Shown here: one piece after another, positions 1 to 12,200 of the stretch | How positions within the stretch are numbered: position 1 is the stretch's first letter | Layout of the letters: the number at the start of each line of letters is the position of its first letter | Assembly: GCF_025698545.1 (NCBI RefSeq) | Contig: NC_068576.1 | Location: forward strand, 317,501 to 381,500 | Source: Gossypium raimondii | Lineage: Eukaryota; Streptophyta; Magnoliopsida; Malvales; Malvaceae | Length of the DNA stretch: 64,000 nt | Direction of reading: 5' to 3' | The notes under the pieces: model-generated | Database searches by the model: none | What the model saw: the letters and a program-made list of their open reading frames with translations, nothing else | Told to the model about the DNA's origin: nothing | Made by a program: the position numbers and the translations under genes

Positions 1-3000
1 CCACGTTTTCTTTGCACGCTCTGGTTACCCTCCAGATCCTAATGACCCTGAATTCCAGCCTCAAGCTACCTTTGGGAGGACTCACTGTGAGTCTCCCTTT
101 CTCTCAAAAGATTATTTTTCCAATTGCTGGAGAAAATGGTGATCAAATAACCAAGTAACCTCCTTTTAATTCATTTCAGCTGTTGTGGCATACTTACCCA
201 AGTCAAGATCAGATAAGAGGAAAAGTCTTCTTGGAAACACCAAAGAAGGGGAAGCAGTTGAATCTGTGGCTATGGTTTGTTCTTTCCTAGTATAACTTAT
301 TTCATTGATGGATGTTCTTTCTTTTAAGAAGTTTGGGTTCAAGTAGAATTGACCTAATCTTTCTTGGTGTTTATGTGTTTGAACTTTGAATTTCGTTTAA
401 TGTTCTTCATGATAGCATCTCTTTCATTTTTGTTCTCATATGTGCTTCCAATACCCTTGAATTATGCCACAATATAATGATAATGGTTTTAGCACGGAAT
501 CATGTTGCTTCAGGTGGCTGATGATGCTGAAACTGACTCTAAAGATGATGGCCCTGACGAGTGGATTGCTTATTGGAAACCAAATATCACCATTAACTTG
601 GTTGAGGATTTCACACGGTAAGTTTCTACTTAATGTCTTGCTTCTATAAATGTTCTGTAAACATATGCTTCCATGTTGTTTATTTTTTATTATTTGGTAT
701 GAGTTTATGCCAGTGGTTTTGGAAAACTAACTATTTTCTTTTGCCTTAATTCTTTTCCAGATATGGGCACAATGCTGTACCACCAAATATTGCTCCTTGT
801 ATCCTTACATTCCTTACAGTTTTGTCATTCCTTATCTCAGTTATGTTTATTGAGTCCTATATAATTCTGCACTTTCTTAGTTGATTTTTGTAGTCTTATG
901 AGTCCTTTATTTGTTCTTCAAAGAATGTTTAGGTTTTACCTGGTATGATTTGGATTCTGGGACATCTTTTTCTTTTGGAAATATAAATTTGGTCAAGACT
1001 CAGTCCTATATGAAAGTGAAGTTATGTATAAGAGCTAATCTAGGAAGGAAAGTCAGATTATTGAAGGATGACAATTCAGCTCAGCCACTCTTCTTGACAC
1101 TAGTATAGATTGTAACTAGATAGTGACTATTGAAGACTAGCTCAGCCATTCTTGTCATTGATTAGTATAAATAAGTACCGTATTGGAGCTAATCTAGGAA
1201 GGGAATTTACAGGATTACAAAGCATAGTTTGAAGCTACTTTGGCGTATCATATGTATTTTCAGCAATTGTTGATTGATCAGAATATAGACTTTTATAGTT
1301 TTGCTCAGCTGTAATAGCATTTCTGTACTTGAAGACTTAATGGAACTTATCCAACCCAACTAAGCCTTTATTCACTTCCCCATTCAGTTGGGTTTGGCTA
1401 TATGAATTTTCTCCATTATGACTTTTTCTGGTCAACTCTTCATTCTAACTAATTAAGGCTCTATGCATTTTCTTAAAAAGAAAAATTTTGTGCCATGATG
1501 ATCAATTGATTCTTTATTGATCCAATCAAAATTTTATTGTTGTGTCTTGACTTACCAATGCCCTAATTTTATTGTATATTTTTTTTATAGAAAATAATTT
1601 TATTGTTGTGTCTTGGCTTACCAATGCCTTAATTTTTTTTAGAAATTCCTGTGTTTCCTATTTTGTAAATGAGCTGCAGCTGCAGAGCTTTGAGTTTCTT
1701 GACTTCAAATTTGCAGACTTAAATATTGAGCCTAGTACAGGAAATTACTACCCGACCATCTTCTTCAACGAATTTTGGTTACTTAGAGATAAATTGATTG
1801 CAATTAATGAGTCGGTCACAGAGTTGCCATTAAATTTGGAGGTTGGCCCCATAAGCATGATGAAGTGGCAACTATTCCTGCAAATTGACCAATCATTCCA
1901 AATTCATCGTAGTTATGGAAGCATGCTTGAAGGCGAGGCAGATGAACTAAAGGTAATTCTTATTTTTTATTATTGTGGAAAATTTAGATATCTCAGAAGT
2001 GTGTATGATTTATGACTATCGAAAAAGGTTAAAAGTATGTTCATATGATATACTTTTTTATGTCAAAGTTTCATTTTAAGAATTTAGACACTAAAAAGTA
2101 TCTCATTTTTCATGAGAGCAACTAACCTTAAACCTTGAACTTCTACCTTGAGGTGAAGAATTCTTTTATTTGCGTCTAATTTGTCTGGGTGCTAACTATA
2201 TACTTGATCAATTTTTGTAGAGGGTCTTCTTAGAAGGAAATCCGTACTTGCTAGTGATCACCATGGTTGTTTCTCTGCTTCATTCTGTGTTTGATTTCCT
2301 GGCTTTCAAAAATGGTAAAATAATTCTGTAGTTTTGGAAATTTTTTATCCATACATGGATGAGTTTTGGTAATTTTCTCATACAGAAACAAAGGTTTAGG
2401 ATGTTGGCTTTCTTCTCTGCAGATATCCAATTTTGGAACAAAAATAAGTCTATGGAAGGACTGTCTGCAAAGTCTGTTGTAGTGAGCTTTCTGTGTCAGC
2501 TCGTTGTTTTCCTCTATTTACTTGATAATGAGACCTCATGGATGATACTGGCAAGTTCAGGAATTGGTGTCTGCATCGAATTTTGGAAAATAGGGAAAGC
2601 AATGCACATAGAGGTATGAGCTCATTTTTGCATTTGTTTTTCTAGGTATTATTTGAATTGTGAGCATCCTTCCAAGAAGGAAAAAGCAAAAAGGGATTGT
2701 TTTTAGATGCATTTATTCCATAAGTTTGATACTGAATGAGATCATTCTGTGGGTGTGTCTGTTAAACTTTCCTGATGCTGTGAGGATATAGGTGACCATG
2801 CTTTCTTCTTGGTTAACTGAGTTCACTCCTAAAATGTATTTTATGTTGAAAGACCATTATTTTGAGGATTGTAAATGTATTTTGATTATGCTTTCATATT
2901 CTACCTGTAACTGAATGCAGAAACCGTCATTTTCAATCTGCTGTCTAATATTTAGGAGGCACATTATGCATGAATGCCTTTTCCATGCATGTTTCTTGTT

Positions 3001-4757
3001 TAGATACCTCATTCTTCTTCTCTTTTTTGTTGTTGCTTGAAAAGTAAAAATAGAACAATCATTCTTCTTACTTTTCTTCAGTACCAATCTAATTGTTTGT
3101 CTACTCTGGAAGTCTTATTATTCTGTCCTTTTTTGGAAGTGTGCATGAAATGCTATGTGGATCCTATGTCGTCATTACCTTTTATTTGAAACTTGATCTT
3201 TAGCGTTTGATGGTGTTATGTATAGGCTAAATCTGGTTATCTGCAAACTCTTAGTTAATTTATTGAAGAGTAAATCTGTAACAATTCCTTTTCATCTTCA
3301 GATTGATAGAAGTGGAAGGATACCTATGTTGAGGTTTCGAGATCGCGATTCGTATGCAAGTAATAAAACTAAGGAATATGATGATATAGCGATGAAATAT
3401 CTATCCTATGTGCTCTTCTTCCTTGTTGCATGTTTTTCTGTTTACTCTCTTATGTATGAGCGCCATAAGAGCTGGTCTTCCTGGATTCTCTCTTCACTCA
3501 CTAGCTGTGTATACATGTTTGGTAAGCCATCTGTCCTTTCATGTTTCTTGCTTTGATACTTCTGTTAGTTACCCACTGTCAACTCCAACTTAAACATAGT
3601 GAAAGTCTGATGTTTTGAAAGTCGGACAAGACCATGACAATTCCTATAAAAAATTTCTTTCCTCAGGGGCCTTCTAGTGTAGTAATCTGCTTTTTTTTTT
3701 ATGGAAAAAAAAACTCTTTATGTAACCTTTGATCCTTGGTCTCTTTCTATGTTTCTCTCAAGTCTGTTGCTGGTATAAAAATTCTGGTCAACAAAAATAT
3801 TATGGCAAATCATGTGTCGCCAGGGTTAGAAAAAAGCTACCTAGTGTTGTTGTTAGGTAGAAGACAAAAGGTTATACCTTATAACGGGGTGAGCAAGGAG
3901 CCGTCTACATTAACATTACTAGTGGAAATTGGGTCCATTTTGTTGAAATTCAACTTGGGTTTCCTGTTTCATAATATCTGATCATTACATAAATTGTTTT
4001 ATTATCAGGCTTATTAGTTATATATCATGATCGAAAGGGGATGGCAAAATTGATTATTTGTTCTTATGGCTAAAAAAATTGGTTTGGGCAATGATCTTCA
4101 ACTTTTGCTTCCTAATATTGATGCTGGGTTCCTTTTAAATCTAATAACTGTTACAGAAAGTTTGAGGTTTATTTATTTGCTGCTGGATTTTCAATTGACC
4201 AACTTAAACCGCAAAAATCTGCACTCCTATGTTTTTGGCAGGTTTTATTATGATGTGCCCTCAACTTTTCATAAACTATAAGCTTAAGTCTGTAGCTCAC
4301 TTACCCTGGAGGCAAATGACTTACAAGTTCCTCAACACTATCATTGATGATCTCTTTGCATTCGTCATAAAAATGCCAACACTTCATCGGCTTTCTGTCT
4401 TCCGTGATGGTAAGATATAATTCTCTTTTCTTTTTAATATAAAAGGAAAAAAAATATGCTTTGCTTGGTTGTGAGGAAGGAAAGGAGGAAAGAAAAAAAT
4501 TGCTGTAATCTGAGTTGAAGATCATTCTGTATTAAATGAAACGTGTTGTTTTTCCTTGAATATTTCTGGTGTAAATCACATTCTCATTCTGATTGTGATG
4601 CTTAATTTTTGCAGATCTTATATTTTTAATCTACCTGTACCAGAGATGGGTATATCCTGTGGATAAGAAACGTATAAATGAATTTGGTTTTGGTGGTGAG
4701 GATGAGCATGGTCAGACGTCTGCCATTGCCGATCAAGATGACAAGAAAACCAATTGA
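1..4757 (+). CDS. CLPTM1-family transmembrane protein (3' part, start outside window)
   Basis: Homologue of cleft lip and palate transmembrane protein 1, a multi-pass ER/Golgi membrane protein. Exons by frame and splice sites: 1-86, 180-274, 514-617, 761-798, 1717-1952, 2221-2314, 2423-2613, 3302-3521, 4242-4409, 4615-4757 (TGA). These join without frame breaks into about 457 residues; the family is usually near 600, so roughly the first quarter lies off the left edge. Diagnostic stretches are YYPTIFFNEFWLLRDKLI, the first membrane span after NPYLLVITMVVSLLHSVFDF, SIQ/DIQFWNKNKSMEGLSAKSV, and the C-terminal MCPQLFINYKLKSVAHLPWR followed by IDDLFAFVIKMPTLHRL. At least five hydrophobic spans are visible. 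The tail is acidic and polar. The intron at 799-1716 has U12-type signals; the others look U2-type. Family assignment is secure; precise cellular role in plants is not shown by the sequence. Confidence 0.93.
799..1716 (+). other. Probable U12-type (GT-AG) intron in the CLPTM1-like gene
   Basis: The donor reads GTATCCTTAC, matching the U12 5' splice-site consensus RTATCCTT. The 3' end has TTTCTTGAC (branch A near 1702) about 14 nt before the CAG at 1714-1716, matching the U12 branch consensus TTCCTTRAY at the usual distance. The flanking exons join in phase 1 across a conserved protein stretch (PPNIAP to YLNIEPSTG). A nearer CAG at about 820 would give an impossibly short intron. The intron also holds a two-copy direct repeat (about 1530-1573 and 1597-1641). 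Confidence 0.75.
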
Positions 4758-5920
4758 GCTTACGCCCTATTACATTTTGCTCTAGCTACTCTTAGTGCCA
4801 AAAGGAAATGTAAAAGATTCTGGTAGTGTGACCACGATATTTTGTAAGACTTTTAGAAGTCTAGACTAGAAAATTGTTCACTAAAAATTTTGGTTACAGG
4901 TCGTTGGCTATTCTAATAGCAGGTAGCCTACATCTTTTGCTTTTACTTCCCCTGATTTCCTTTGCTTTTACTTGCCATTTAGTCTATGCCATTGCCCTCA
5001 CCATTTTTTCTCATTTCTCTTCGGTTTTCATTTCACTCACTGGAAAAATAGAACTCTATGCTTGATCTAGCTTGGCGGAGTTGGCTCATCCCTTTATTCC
5101 GGTGACACTCAACGTCTCGTTTGCTTGGGTTTGATGTGGTAGTTTAGAAGAGCACAAAACTTTCATCCTTGTCAAAATTGCAGCACCAGTGAGGGGTATG
5201 CCGATTTAGTGGCTGATACCAGCAGTGATGGTGTTGGGTTATCGTTTGCTTTTTGGTACAAAGACGAGAGTTTAAACTAAAGCATTGTTAGAAATGACTA
5301 GCCTTGCTATAGTAATTCCTTGCACATCTTTTAACAGCTTACTGCCAATATCCTCCTGTGGTTCTTCAAATATGTGAATAGAAATCTCATAGAAATCGCA
5401 TGCCCCTTTTCTATGCACTTCTCATGCCCGTTTTTCCTTTTTACTCGAATAAGGAACGTGTAACATCATCGACAAAAAAGTGTAACATCACTTTTTTCTT
5501 TTTTCTTTTATATAAAAAAAAAAGCAAAATCTAAATTTTCATTAAATTAAAAGGAAGAATATATTTTAATAAAATTAAGTCAACAAAATAATTTCTATTG
5601 ATTTTAGTGAAAATAAGTTTTTAATAACAAATAAAAAATATTTTTATTGATAAGATTACATTGAGCTTTTGGTAGGAATGACAATAGATAGTGTAGATTT
5701 GGATATCTATAGATGTTCGACTAGTTTTTGTGAATTCAAATATTACGGATTCAAATAATACTCAAAATTAAATATTTCAATTACTATTTACAATGGATTC
5801 AAGCGTATGCAAATTTTGACCCTAGGATGTCCATTATTTAAATCTACTTTACTTTTGTAAATATTTATTAGAAAATATAACTACCATCTTTTGTAGTATT
5901 TTATAAAATAAAATTAAAAA
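4758..5920. other. 3' flank of the CLPTM1-like gene; no gene seen
   Basis: The first 100-500 bp are probably 3' UTR and downstream flank. From about 5460 onward it is AT-rich with no coding signal. Confidence 0.5.
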
Positions 5921-6466
5921 ATTAATGAATTACAAAATGGAGTGGGGAACAAATTAATTACAAAAATAGGGTGTTTGCTACAGTAGTTTTAGGTGCCGCT
6001 AATGAAATTTTTTTTAAAAATTTGGCAAAAATAAAAAAAGTGAAAAAGAATTACTTTTTTATGGTGCCGCTTGATACATTAAAGTCACTAGTTAATTTTT
6101 AAAAAAATCTGATAGCAAAAAAGAAGCTGAAAAGGTGAAAAATAAAAAAAATAGGATTGTGGTTCCAACACCAAATAATAGCCTTTTTCCCTACATTTAA
6201 TGTCTTAATTGACTTTTCCATGCATTTAATGTTTTTCCATGCATTTAATTCTTAAAACAATAGTTTTTTTATTTAATCAAGAGTTGTTATTTGACAGATA
6301 TCAATTAAAAAAATATTTTTCCCCACTTTTTAGCAGTTTTTTGTCAGATTTTTTTAAAAAGAATTTATTGGTGTCGTCAATGTGTCAAACATCACCCAAA
6401 GTTACTGTAACAAATACCCTATTTTCGTAATTAATTTTTCCCCACCTTACTTTTGTAATTAATTAA
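5921..6466. mobile_element. Foldback / long-TIR MITE-like element
   Basis: The two ends are long inverted repeats. The left arm from about 5923 (ATTACAAAATGGAGTGGGG, then TTAATTACAAAAATAGGG) reads, reverse-complemented, like the right arm ending about 6465 (CCCTATTTTCGTAATTAA, then CCCCACCTTACTTTTGTAAT). Similarity extends inward: the segment near 6070-6150 with AAAAAAATCTGATAG pairs with 6300-6385. The arms are about 200 bp each around a short centre that carries a tandem TTTTCCATGCATTTAAT. No ORF. The superfamily is not determinable because I see no clear target duplication. Confidence 0.75.
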
Positions 6467-6825
6467 TTTTTAATATTATTTTTATAAAAGTCACTTTTGT
6501 AGATAACATCTAAATATGTTTCACTTTTTGTTACGATTTTAAATTTAAAATTGAATCCATTATCATCTTCACTTTTTTTACTTCCTAAATGTATATATTT
6601 AATTTATTTTTATAGTTGGTGGATAATTTAATAAAATTTGATTCAAATAGAAATATTTCAACTTAACGTGGATAATAAATATTTCAAATTTTAAAGCATA
6701 TATTAAAATTTAAAAATAGTATATAATTTTTTCCAATTTTTGTAAAAATATTTTGGTAAACAAGAACAACACTAGACGATTATAATAAAAAACATAAAAT
6801 CAAAAGCCCAAAATATCTTTTTGAA

Positions 6826-7596
6826 TTAAATCCTCACAGCTTGAAAAGATATGGAGAACACTTGGATACTTGTGAATCCTATAGTAGCATGTTTGGCCAT
6901 AAAATTTACAACTTCATTATGAGCTCTAGAAACGTGACGGATACAAACCTTCCAATTCTTATGCAACAACTTATGAATAGCTTGTAATTCTACAATATGA
7001 CTAGCAATAGAATTACCGGCTAACATTAATTCTACTAATAGAGCGTTATCAGATTCAAGCTCAACCTATCGATAACTATTGTCCTAAACTAGTCGAAGCC
7101 CTTCTAACATCGATCTCGCTTCAATCCTAAACACTTCATCTTTCCCTAATACCATCGAGTAACCACATAACCAATTACCATCAACATCTCTAATGACTCC
7201 CCCAACTGCAACCAAGTGAGCGCTAGTTGAAACTGCACCATCCGTATTAAGCTTAACCCAACCACTTTCTGGAGCTAACCATTTTGAATTAGAAGCCATA
7301 TAATTCGAATGGAACATAACCATCGAGGGTGATGAATAACTTCTCGTCCAACTGATACCTATATCTACCATATCTTGGATAGAGCTATGATTATTGGAAA
7401 AGACAAACATATTCCTGTTTTTCCATAATAACCAACAAACTATAGGAAACAATATTTGCCAATCAATTTCAGGACTACCAAAATTCCCTATATTCTGCAA
7501 GTTCCAAGCAACACATTCATGAAAAGGTAGTGAGAAGAAAATTACTTGTTTATGAATTTGTACAACTGAATTCCAAACTGCCCTGGAAACGAACAA
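6826..7596 (-). pseudogene. LINE RNase H-like C-terminal domain (relic)
   Basis: Plant L1 elements of one large clade end in an RNase H domain that degrades RNA in RNA-DNA hybrids. Here the minus strand shows WVKLNTDGAVSTS (first catalytic Asp region), GGVIRDVDGNWL and RIEARSMLEGLRL (Glu region). A frame break follows, then the tail RHVSRAHNEVVNFMAKHA, which contains the conserved His and Asn/Asp positions. It lies directly downstream of the zinc-binding RVT region of the same element. Broken, not expressible as one protein. Confidence 0.8.
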
Positions 7597-7646
7597 TCTT
7601 TAACAGCATGTAACTCTGTTTCAAGTGTACCATTGCATCGAGGACA

Positions 7647-8400
7647 TTAGCTCTCCCAACCCATATGTCTCATAACTCTCTTGGAATTAGCTAACACCTT
7701 GTTTTTCCATAATAGCGAAATGAATACTCTAACTCGCTGAGGAGCCTTGGCTTTCCAAAACAGTTTCCAGATATTAGAGTTATTATTCGAATCAAACTGG
7801 TACATACCTCTATAAGTTTCTGCCATGGAAAAGGCATTTCTATTTGCCCATCTCCACGATAAATGATCATTTCCCGCATCTAGAGAGGGAGGTAAAACTA
7901 AAGCAATTTGCCTCACAATTGGTTCCGATAGGGAACTTTTAAGACGGTTCCAATCCCAATTCCCAAATTCATCCACTAAATTACATACTCGCAATGTGTC
8001 TCGGATCCCATGTAAAAATTCCTCAGAGGACTCACCTGATAAATCCAACTATCATTCCAAAAGTTTGTCAAGGCTCCATCTCCAATAGCCAAACTCGCAT
8101 TAAAAACCTCAATATGTAGGAGCAGTTACTCCTATCGTAGAAATCGGTAGCACTTTACAAATCTTGTACTTGCTCCTCAAAATCTTAACCCATAAGTCAT
8201 CTATCTTGGTCAATAAAAGGAAATCGAGTTTCAAAAGGAATAACTTGTTTTGAACAACCAAACTTCGTAAACCTAAACCCCTAGTCTCAATCGAGCGGCA
8301 ACATTCATCCCATTTTATAAGAGTCGGTTTCCTAAAAATCAAACAAATATCCCTAAACAAAATTGCGAGCCTGCTTCTAAATTTCTCCACACACAGTTAT
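7647..8400 (-). pseudogene. LINE region between reverse transcriptase and RNase H (zf-RVT), relic
   Basis: Minus-strand fragments carry the conserved post-RT order. First comes FRKPTLIKWDECCRSIETRG and LGLRSLVVQNKLFLLKLDFL (8109-8390). Then come DNHLSWRWANRNAFSMAETY and IWKLFWKAKAPQRVRVFISL (7647-8048), typical of the zf-RVT domain of plant L1 elements. Several stops and frameshifts separate the pieces. Confidence 0.8.
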
Positions 8401-9700
8401 GGGGATACGAACAGTAGACATAAAATAATTAGGGGTAGAAAGTAATACTAATTTAGCTAGCGTAATTCTACCAGCCAGTGATAGTTTCTTAGCCATTGAT
8501 TCTGCTACGTACCTTATTCACCAAAAACTCAAAAGTGTTAACTTCAACTCCCTTATGCATAATTAGAAGACCAAGATACATCCCCAAATCCTCCACACGT
8601 CCAAAACCCACATTCCTGCATATATCTGAAGCAACTGTTTCAGGAACATTAGGCGAGAAAAAAAAACCTAAGATTTGTTCTTATTCACTTTGTGCCTTGA
8701 GAAATGATAGAAAATATTCAAAATATTATTTATCACATCAGGCTGCTTCGGATCCACTTCACCAAATAGCATTAGGTCATCTGCAAAAAATAAAGGTGAT
8801 AAACCTGGACCACCCCTAGATAAAACCAGAGGCCTTCACCTCTCGTTATTCACTGTTTCATCAATTAAGTGCTCCAATCTTTCCATACATAGAATAAATA
8901 AGGAGATAGGGTATCTCCTTGTCGTAACCCCTAGTAGGCCTAAATTTATCCGTCACCGTACCATTCCAGAAGACTTAGAACGTAACCGAAAACACACAAT
9001 TCATAATTATCGTAATCAACATGGGTGGTAGTCCTGCTTTGAAAGTGTATCCATTAAAAAGTCCCAACGAATTCTATCATACATCTTCTCGAGATCAAGT
9101 TTAAAGATTATCCTATTTTTTTCCTTTAAAATTCCTCAGAGAATGAATCACCTCTTGAGCAATGACAATATTATCAGAAATGCTTCTACCCATCAAGAAA
9201 CTAGCTTGATTTTGTTGAGTAAGTCTCGACATCAACAGTCTCATCCTGTTGAAAATTGACTTGGTAATTATCTTATATAAAACCGTACAAAGGCTGATTG
9301 GGCGAAATTGAGTGATACTTTTCGGACTAACAACCTTTGGGATAAGAACAATGAAAGTTTTATTAATCCTATGGTCCACTGGACAACCTCTGAACACCTG
9401 TTGTATCATCGAACAAACTAAAGAACCAACAATATCCTACTGAGACTGATAAAACCTAGCATGAAAACCATCAACTCCAGGAACTTTAAGCAGGGACATA
9501 CCAAAAACCGCATTACGGATTTCTAAATCTGTCATTTCCATCTCAAGACTACCTTTTTCAATTGGAGATAAAACCTGAAATTTACCTCTGTAAGGCAGAA
9601 ACTCATCAACTGAATAATCCATGGCAAACAGATTCTTATAAACACCCAAAACATGTTTTAGTAAAACAAGATCAAAACACTAATCAGTCCCATCCACCTT
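8400..9700 (-). pseudogene. LINE reverse transcriptase (relic)
   Basis: Fragments on the minus strand include the finger/palm start VPGVDGFHARFYQSQ (9437-9649) and ITQFRPISLCTVLYKIITKS with NQASFLMGRSISDNIVIAQE (9113-9409), the standard L1 reverse-transcriptase motifs. The FADD-type catalytic motif lies in the heavily broken stretch near 8740-8800 (minus-strand LFFADDLMLFGEV). The enzyme primes reverse transcription at nicked target DNA in active elements. This copy has many stops. Confidence 0.85.
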
Positions 9701-10656
9701 AAGACCCTCAATTTTGTTCCTTCGACGTCTAGCTAGTGTCCTTCCATGGAAGTATTTGGTATTTCTATCACCATTTAAAAGCCAATCTGACCAGGATTTC
9801 TGAAACCATAAGAGCTTCTCATGTTTCAAAACCTCCTCTAAGGATTCTCTCAATTCTATTTCCTAATTGCGAAATCTCTTATTCGGCCTTAACTCCATTA
9901 GTCTCTGTGTAATCTTTAGCTCTTGAATCAATTACTTCTTCTGACTAAAGATGTTATCGTAAATATGATTGTTCCAGCTTTGGACCTTAACTCAAAAAAA
10001 TCTCCATCATATTCACCATGGACTCTTCAGAATTCCACTTAGAACTAACCAACATTCTAAACTCAGAGTGAAGCATCCAACTATCAAGACACTGGAAAGG
10101 TCTTGTCCCCTCTACCTGGCGAGGTTTAAGGGATAAAAAATTGGATGATGATTAGATTTTAGTCAGTGTAGACTCTGAACCAAGCATTCAGACGCAAAAA
10201 TATCAAAACTAGCATTCCCTATAGCCCGGTCCAAATGTTGAGATAACCCTCCTCTACTCAAAGTAAAACAAGACCCACAACAACCTAGATCCTGAAGTTC
10301 ATAATTGAACAGAAAATCTTGAAAAAAAAAACACATGCATTTCTAGATGTAGCTGCGCCACCTCTCCTTTCTGACACATCCAAGAGCGAATTAAAATCAT
10401 TAGCAATAAGCCAAAATTTATCACATGAATCAACTACCGAGTTCAAATGATCCCACAACATACGCCTATTACTCCTTTGGGGACTTGCATAAATTGTCGA
10501 ACAATAGAATCTCGACGGATTTTGGCTAGAGCCAATCCACATGTGAATAACCTACGAATTTAATCTCAAAATTTTAACATGAACATTATCATTTCAGAGA
10601 ATCCAAATACCACTCAAGAATCCATTCGCCTCAATTCTACAAGAGTTCAGATACCC
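9700..10656 (-). pseudogene. LINE endonuclease-to-RT linker and endonuclease (relic, 3' part)
   Basis: The minus strand at 10285-10542 reads WIGSSQNPSRFYCSTIYASP, then RRMLWDHLNSVVDSCDKFWL and a ANDFNSLLDVSERRGG motif (GDFN in active elements, here ANDFN). These are the apurinic-endonuclease motifs of L1 elements. The N-terminal part of the same domain lies at 15455-15615, beyond the copia insertion. Confidence 0.82.
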
Positions 10657-10660
10657 CAAT

Positions 10661-10797
10661 TGGTGAAATGATCAAGAAGTCATACATCTTATTCAAATAT
10701 TGATCGTGCATTCTACATTTATAGGCTCGGTTAACTAACAAACTAACTTGCATATAACTAATTCTAACTACCCTGGTAATTGTTTTACTTCTCAACA
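10661..10797 (-). repeat. 3' LTR of the copia element
   Basis: 137 bp, TG...CA, preceded in the minus sense by the polypurine tract at about 10798-10808. Short for a copia LTR but matched end to end by the other copy. Confidence 0.95.
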
Positions 10798-10804
10798 CTC
10801 CCCC

Positions 10805-12200
10805 TCAAGTTGAGGGCTGATATATATCTTTAACGCCCAACTTGGATACTAAATACTCATGTTGTTTGATGCCTAAGGTTTTTGTCATTAAATCAGCAAG
10901 TTGTTCAGTCGTTCCAACATGCTGTATCTGAATCAATCCATCTTTGATTTTATCTCGTACAAAATGACAATCAATTTCTATATGCTTGGTTCGTTCATGA
11001 AAGACAGGGTTGGCTACATTTTGCAAAGCTGCCTTACTATCTGAAAAAATCATAGATTTATCAGGTTGACTAAGACTGATTTCTTTTATCAAACCATTCA
11101 ACCAAATAACCTCTGCTACTACTGCTTTCATACTTCTATATTCAGCTTCTGCTGATGATCGAGAAATCGTGGTTTACTTTTTTAATTTCCATGAAATGAG
11201 AGACTCTCTAATTTTAACACAGAAACTAGTCACTGACCGCCTAGACATAGGACATGAAGCCCAATCGAAATCACAAAAGGTAGTCAACTGCGGTTTGCTA
11301 GCTGCAGACAATAAAATACCTTGGCCAGGATTTTTCCTTATGTACCGTACTACCAAAAAAACAGCCTCCAAATGTGATTTTTTTGGTTTGTGCATGAACT
11401 GACTCAAGTGTTGAACTGCAAACATTATGTCTGGTCGTGTATTGGTTAGGTATAACAACCTTTCCAAAAGTCGTTGATATACTGTAACATCCATAATTAA
11501 ATCATCTCCATCAACCTTTGTTTGTACGGACTCATCATATTCAACCGATGTAAGTTTTTGATTCTGCTCAAGCGGTGTACACACTGATTTCGCTTCTCTT
11601 AATCCCAGATCAGCTAACAACTCTAAAGCATATTTTTGTTGGTTCAATACAATTCTTTTGCTTGATCTCATCACCTCTATTCCAAGAAAGTACTTCAACA
11701 CACCTAAATCCTTTATCTTAAAATTTTGGTACAGAACCTGTTTTAGTTCATTTATCATACTAGTGCTACTTCCTAAAATTAACAGATCGTCAACATAAAT
11801 GAGCAAAATGACTATGTTACACCTACTCCTTTTTGTGAATAAGGAATAATCATACTTGCTTTGTACATAGCCTCCCTGCGTTAAGGCTTCAGTGAGTTTT
11901 AAATTCCACTGCCGAGAGGCTTACTTCAGACCATACAGTGACTTATGCAGACGACATACTTGAGACTCCCCCTGGCTGCGAAAACCATTCGGAAGTTCTA
12001 CATAAACTTCTTCACACAAGTCTCCTTGTAAAAACGCATTGTAAACATCCATCTGAAAAAGAGGCCATTCATAAATTGCTGCCATACTGACCACAGTTCA
12101 AACAGTGACATATTTAACCACAGGGGAGAAAGCCTCCTGAAAGTCAATACCAACCTGCTGATTATAACCTTTCCCAACTAGTCGGGCTTTAAAACGTTCC
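10805..12200 (-). pseudogene. Copia reverse transcriptase and RNase H (relic)
   Basis: Minus strand: after [20 protein letters not shown] come QMDVYNAFLQGDL and LYGLK, then the catalytic YVDDLLILGSS (11174-11806), GVLKYFLGIEVMRSS and YLTNTRPDIMFAVQHLSQFM. RNase H follows with MIFSDSKAALQNVANP and HIEIDCHFVRDKI (10805-11131). At least two stops and a frameshift interrupt it, for example after KYVTV and after LYGLK. Confidence 0.92.

Noticed and set aside
2857..3087. Minus-strand open frame inside a CLPTM1-like intron
   Set aside because: No recognisable domain; lies in an AT-rich intron opposite a well-supported gene.
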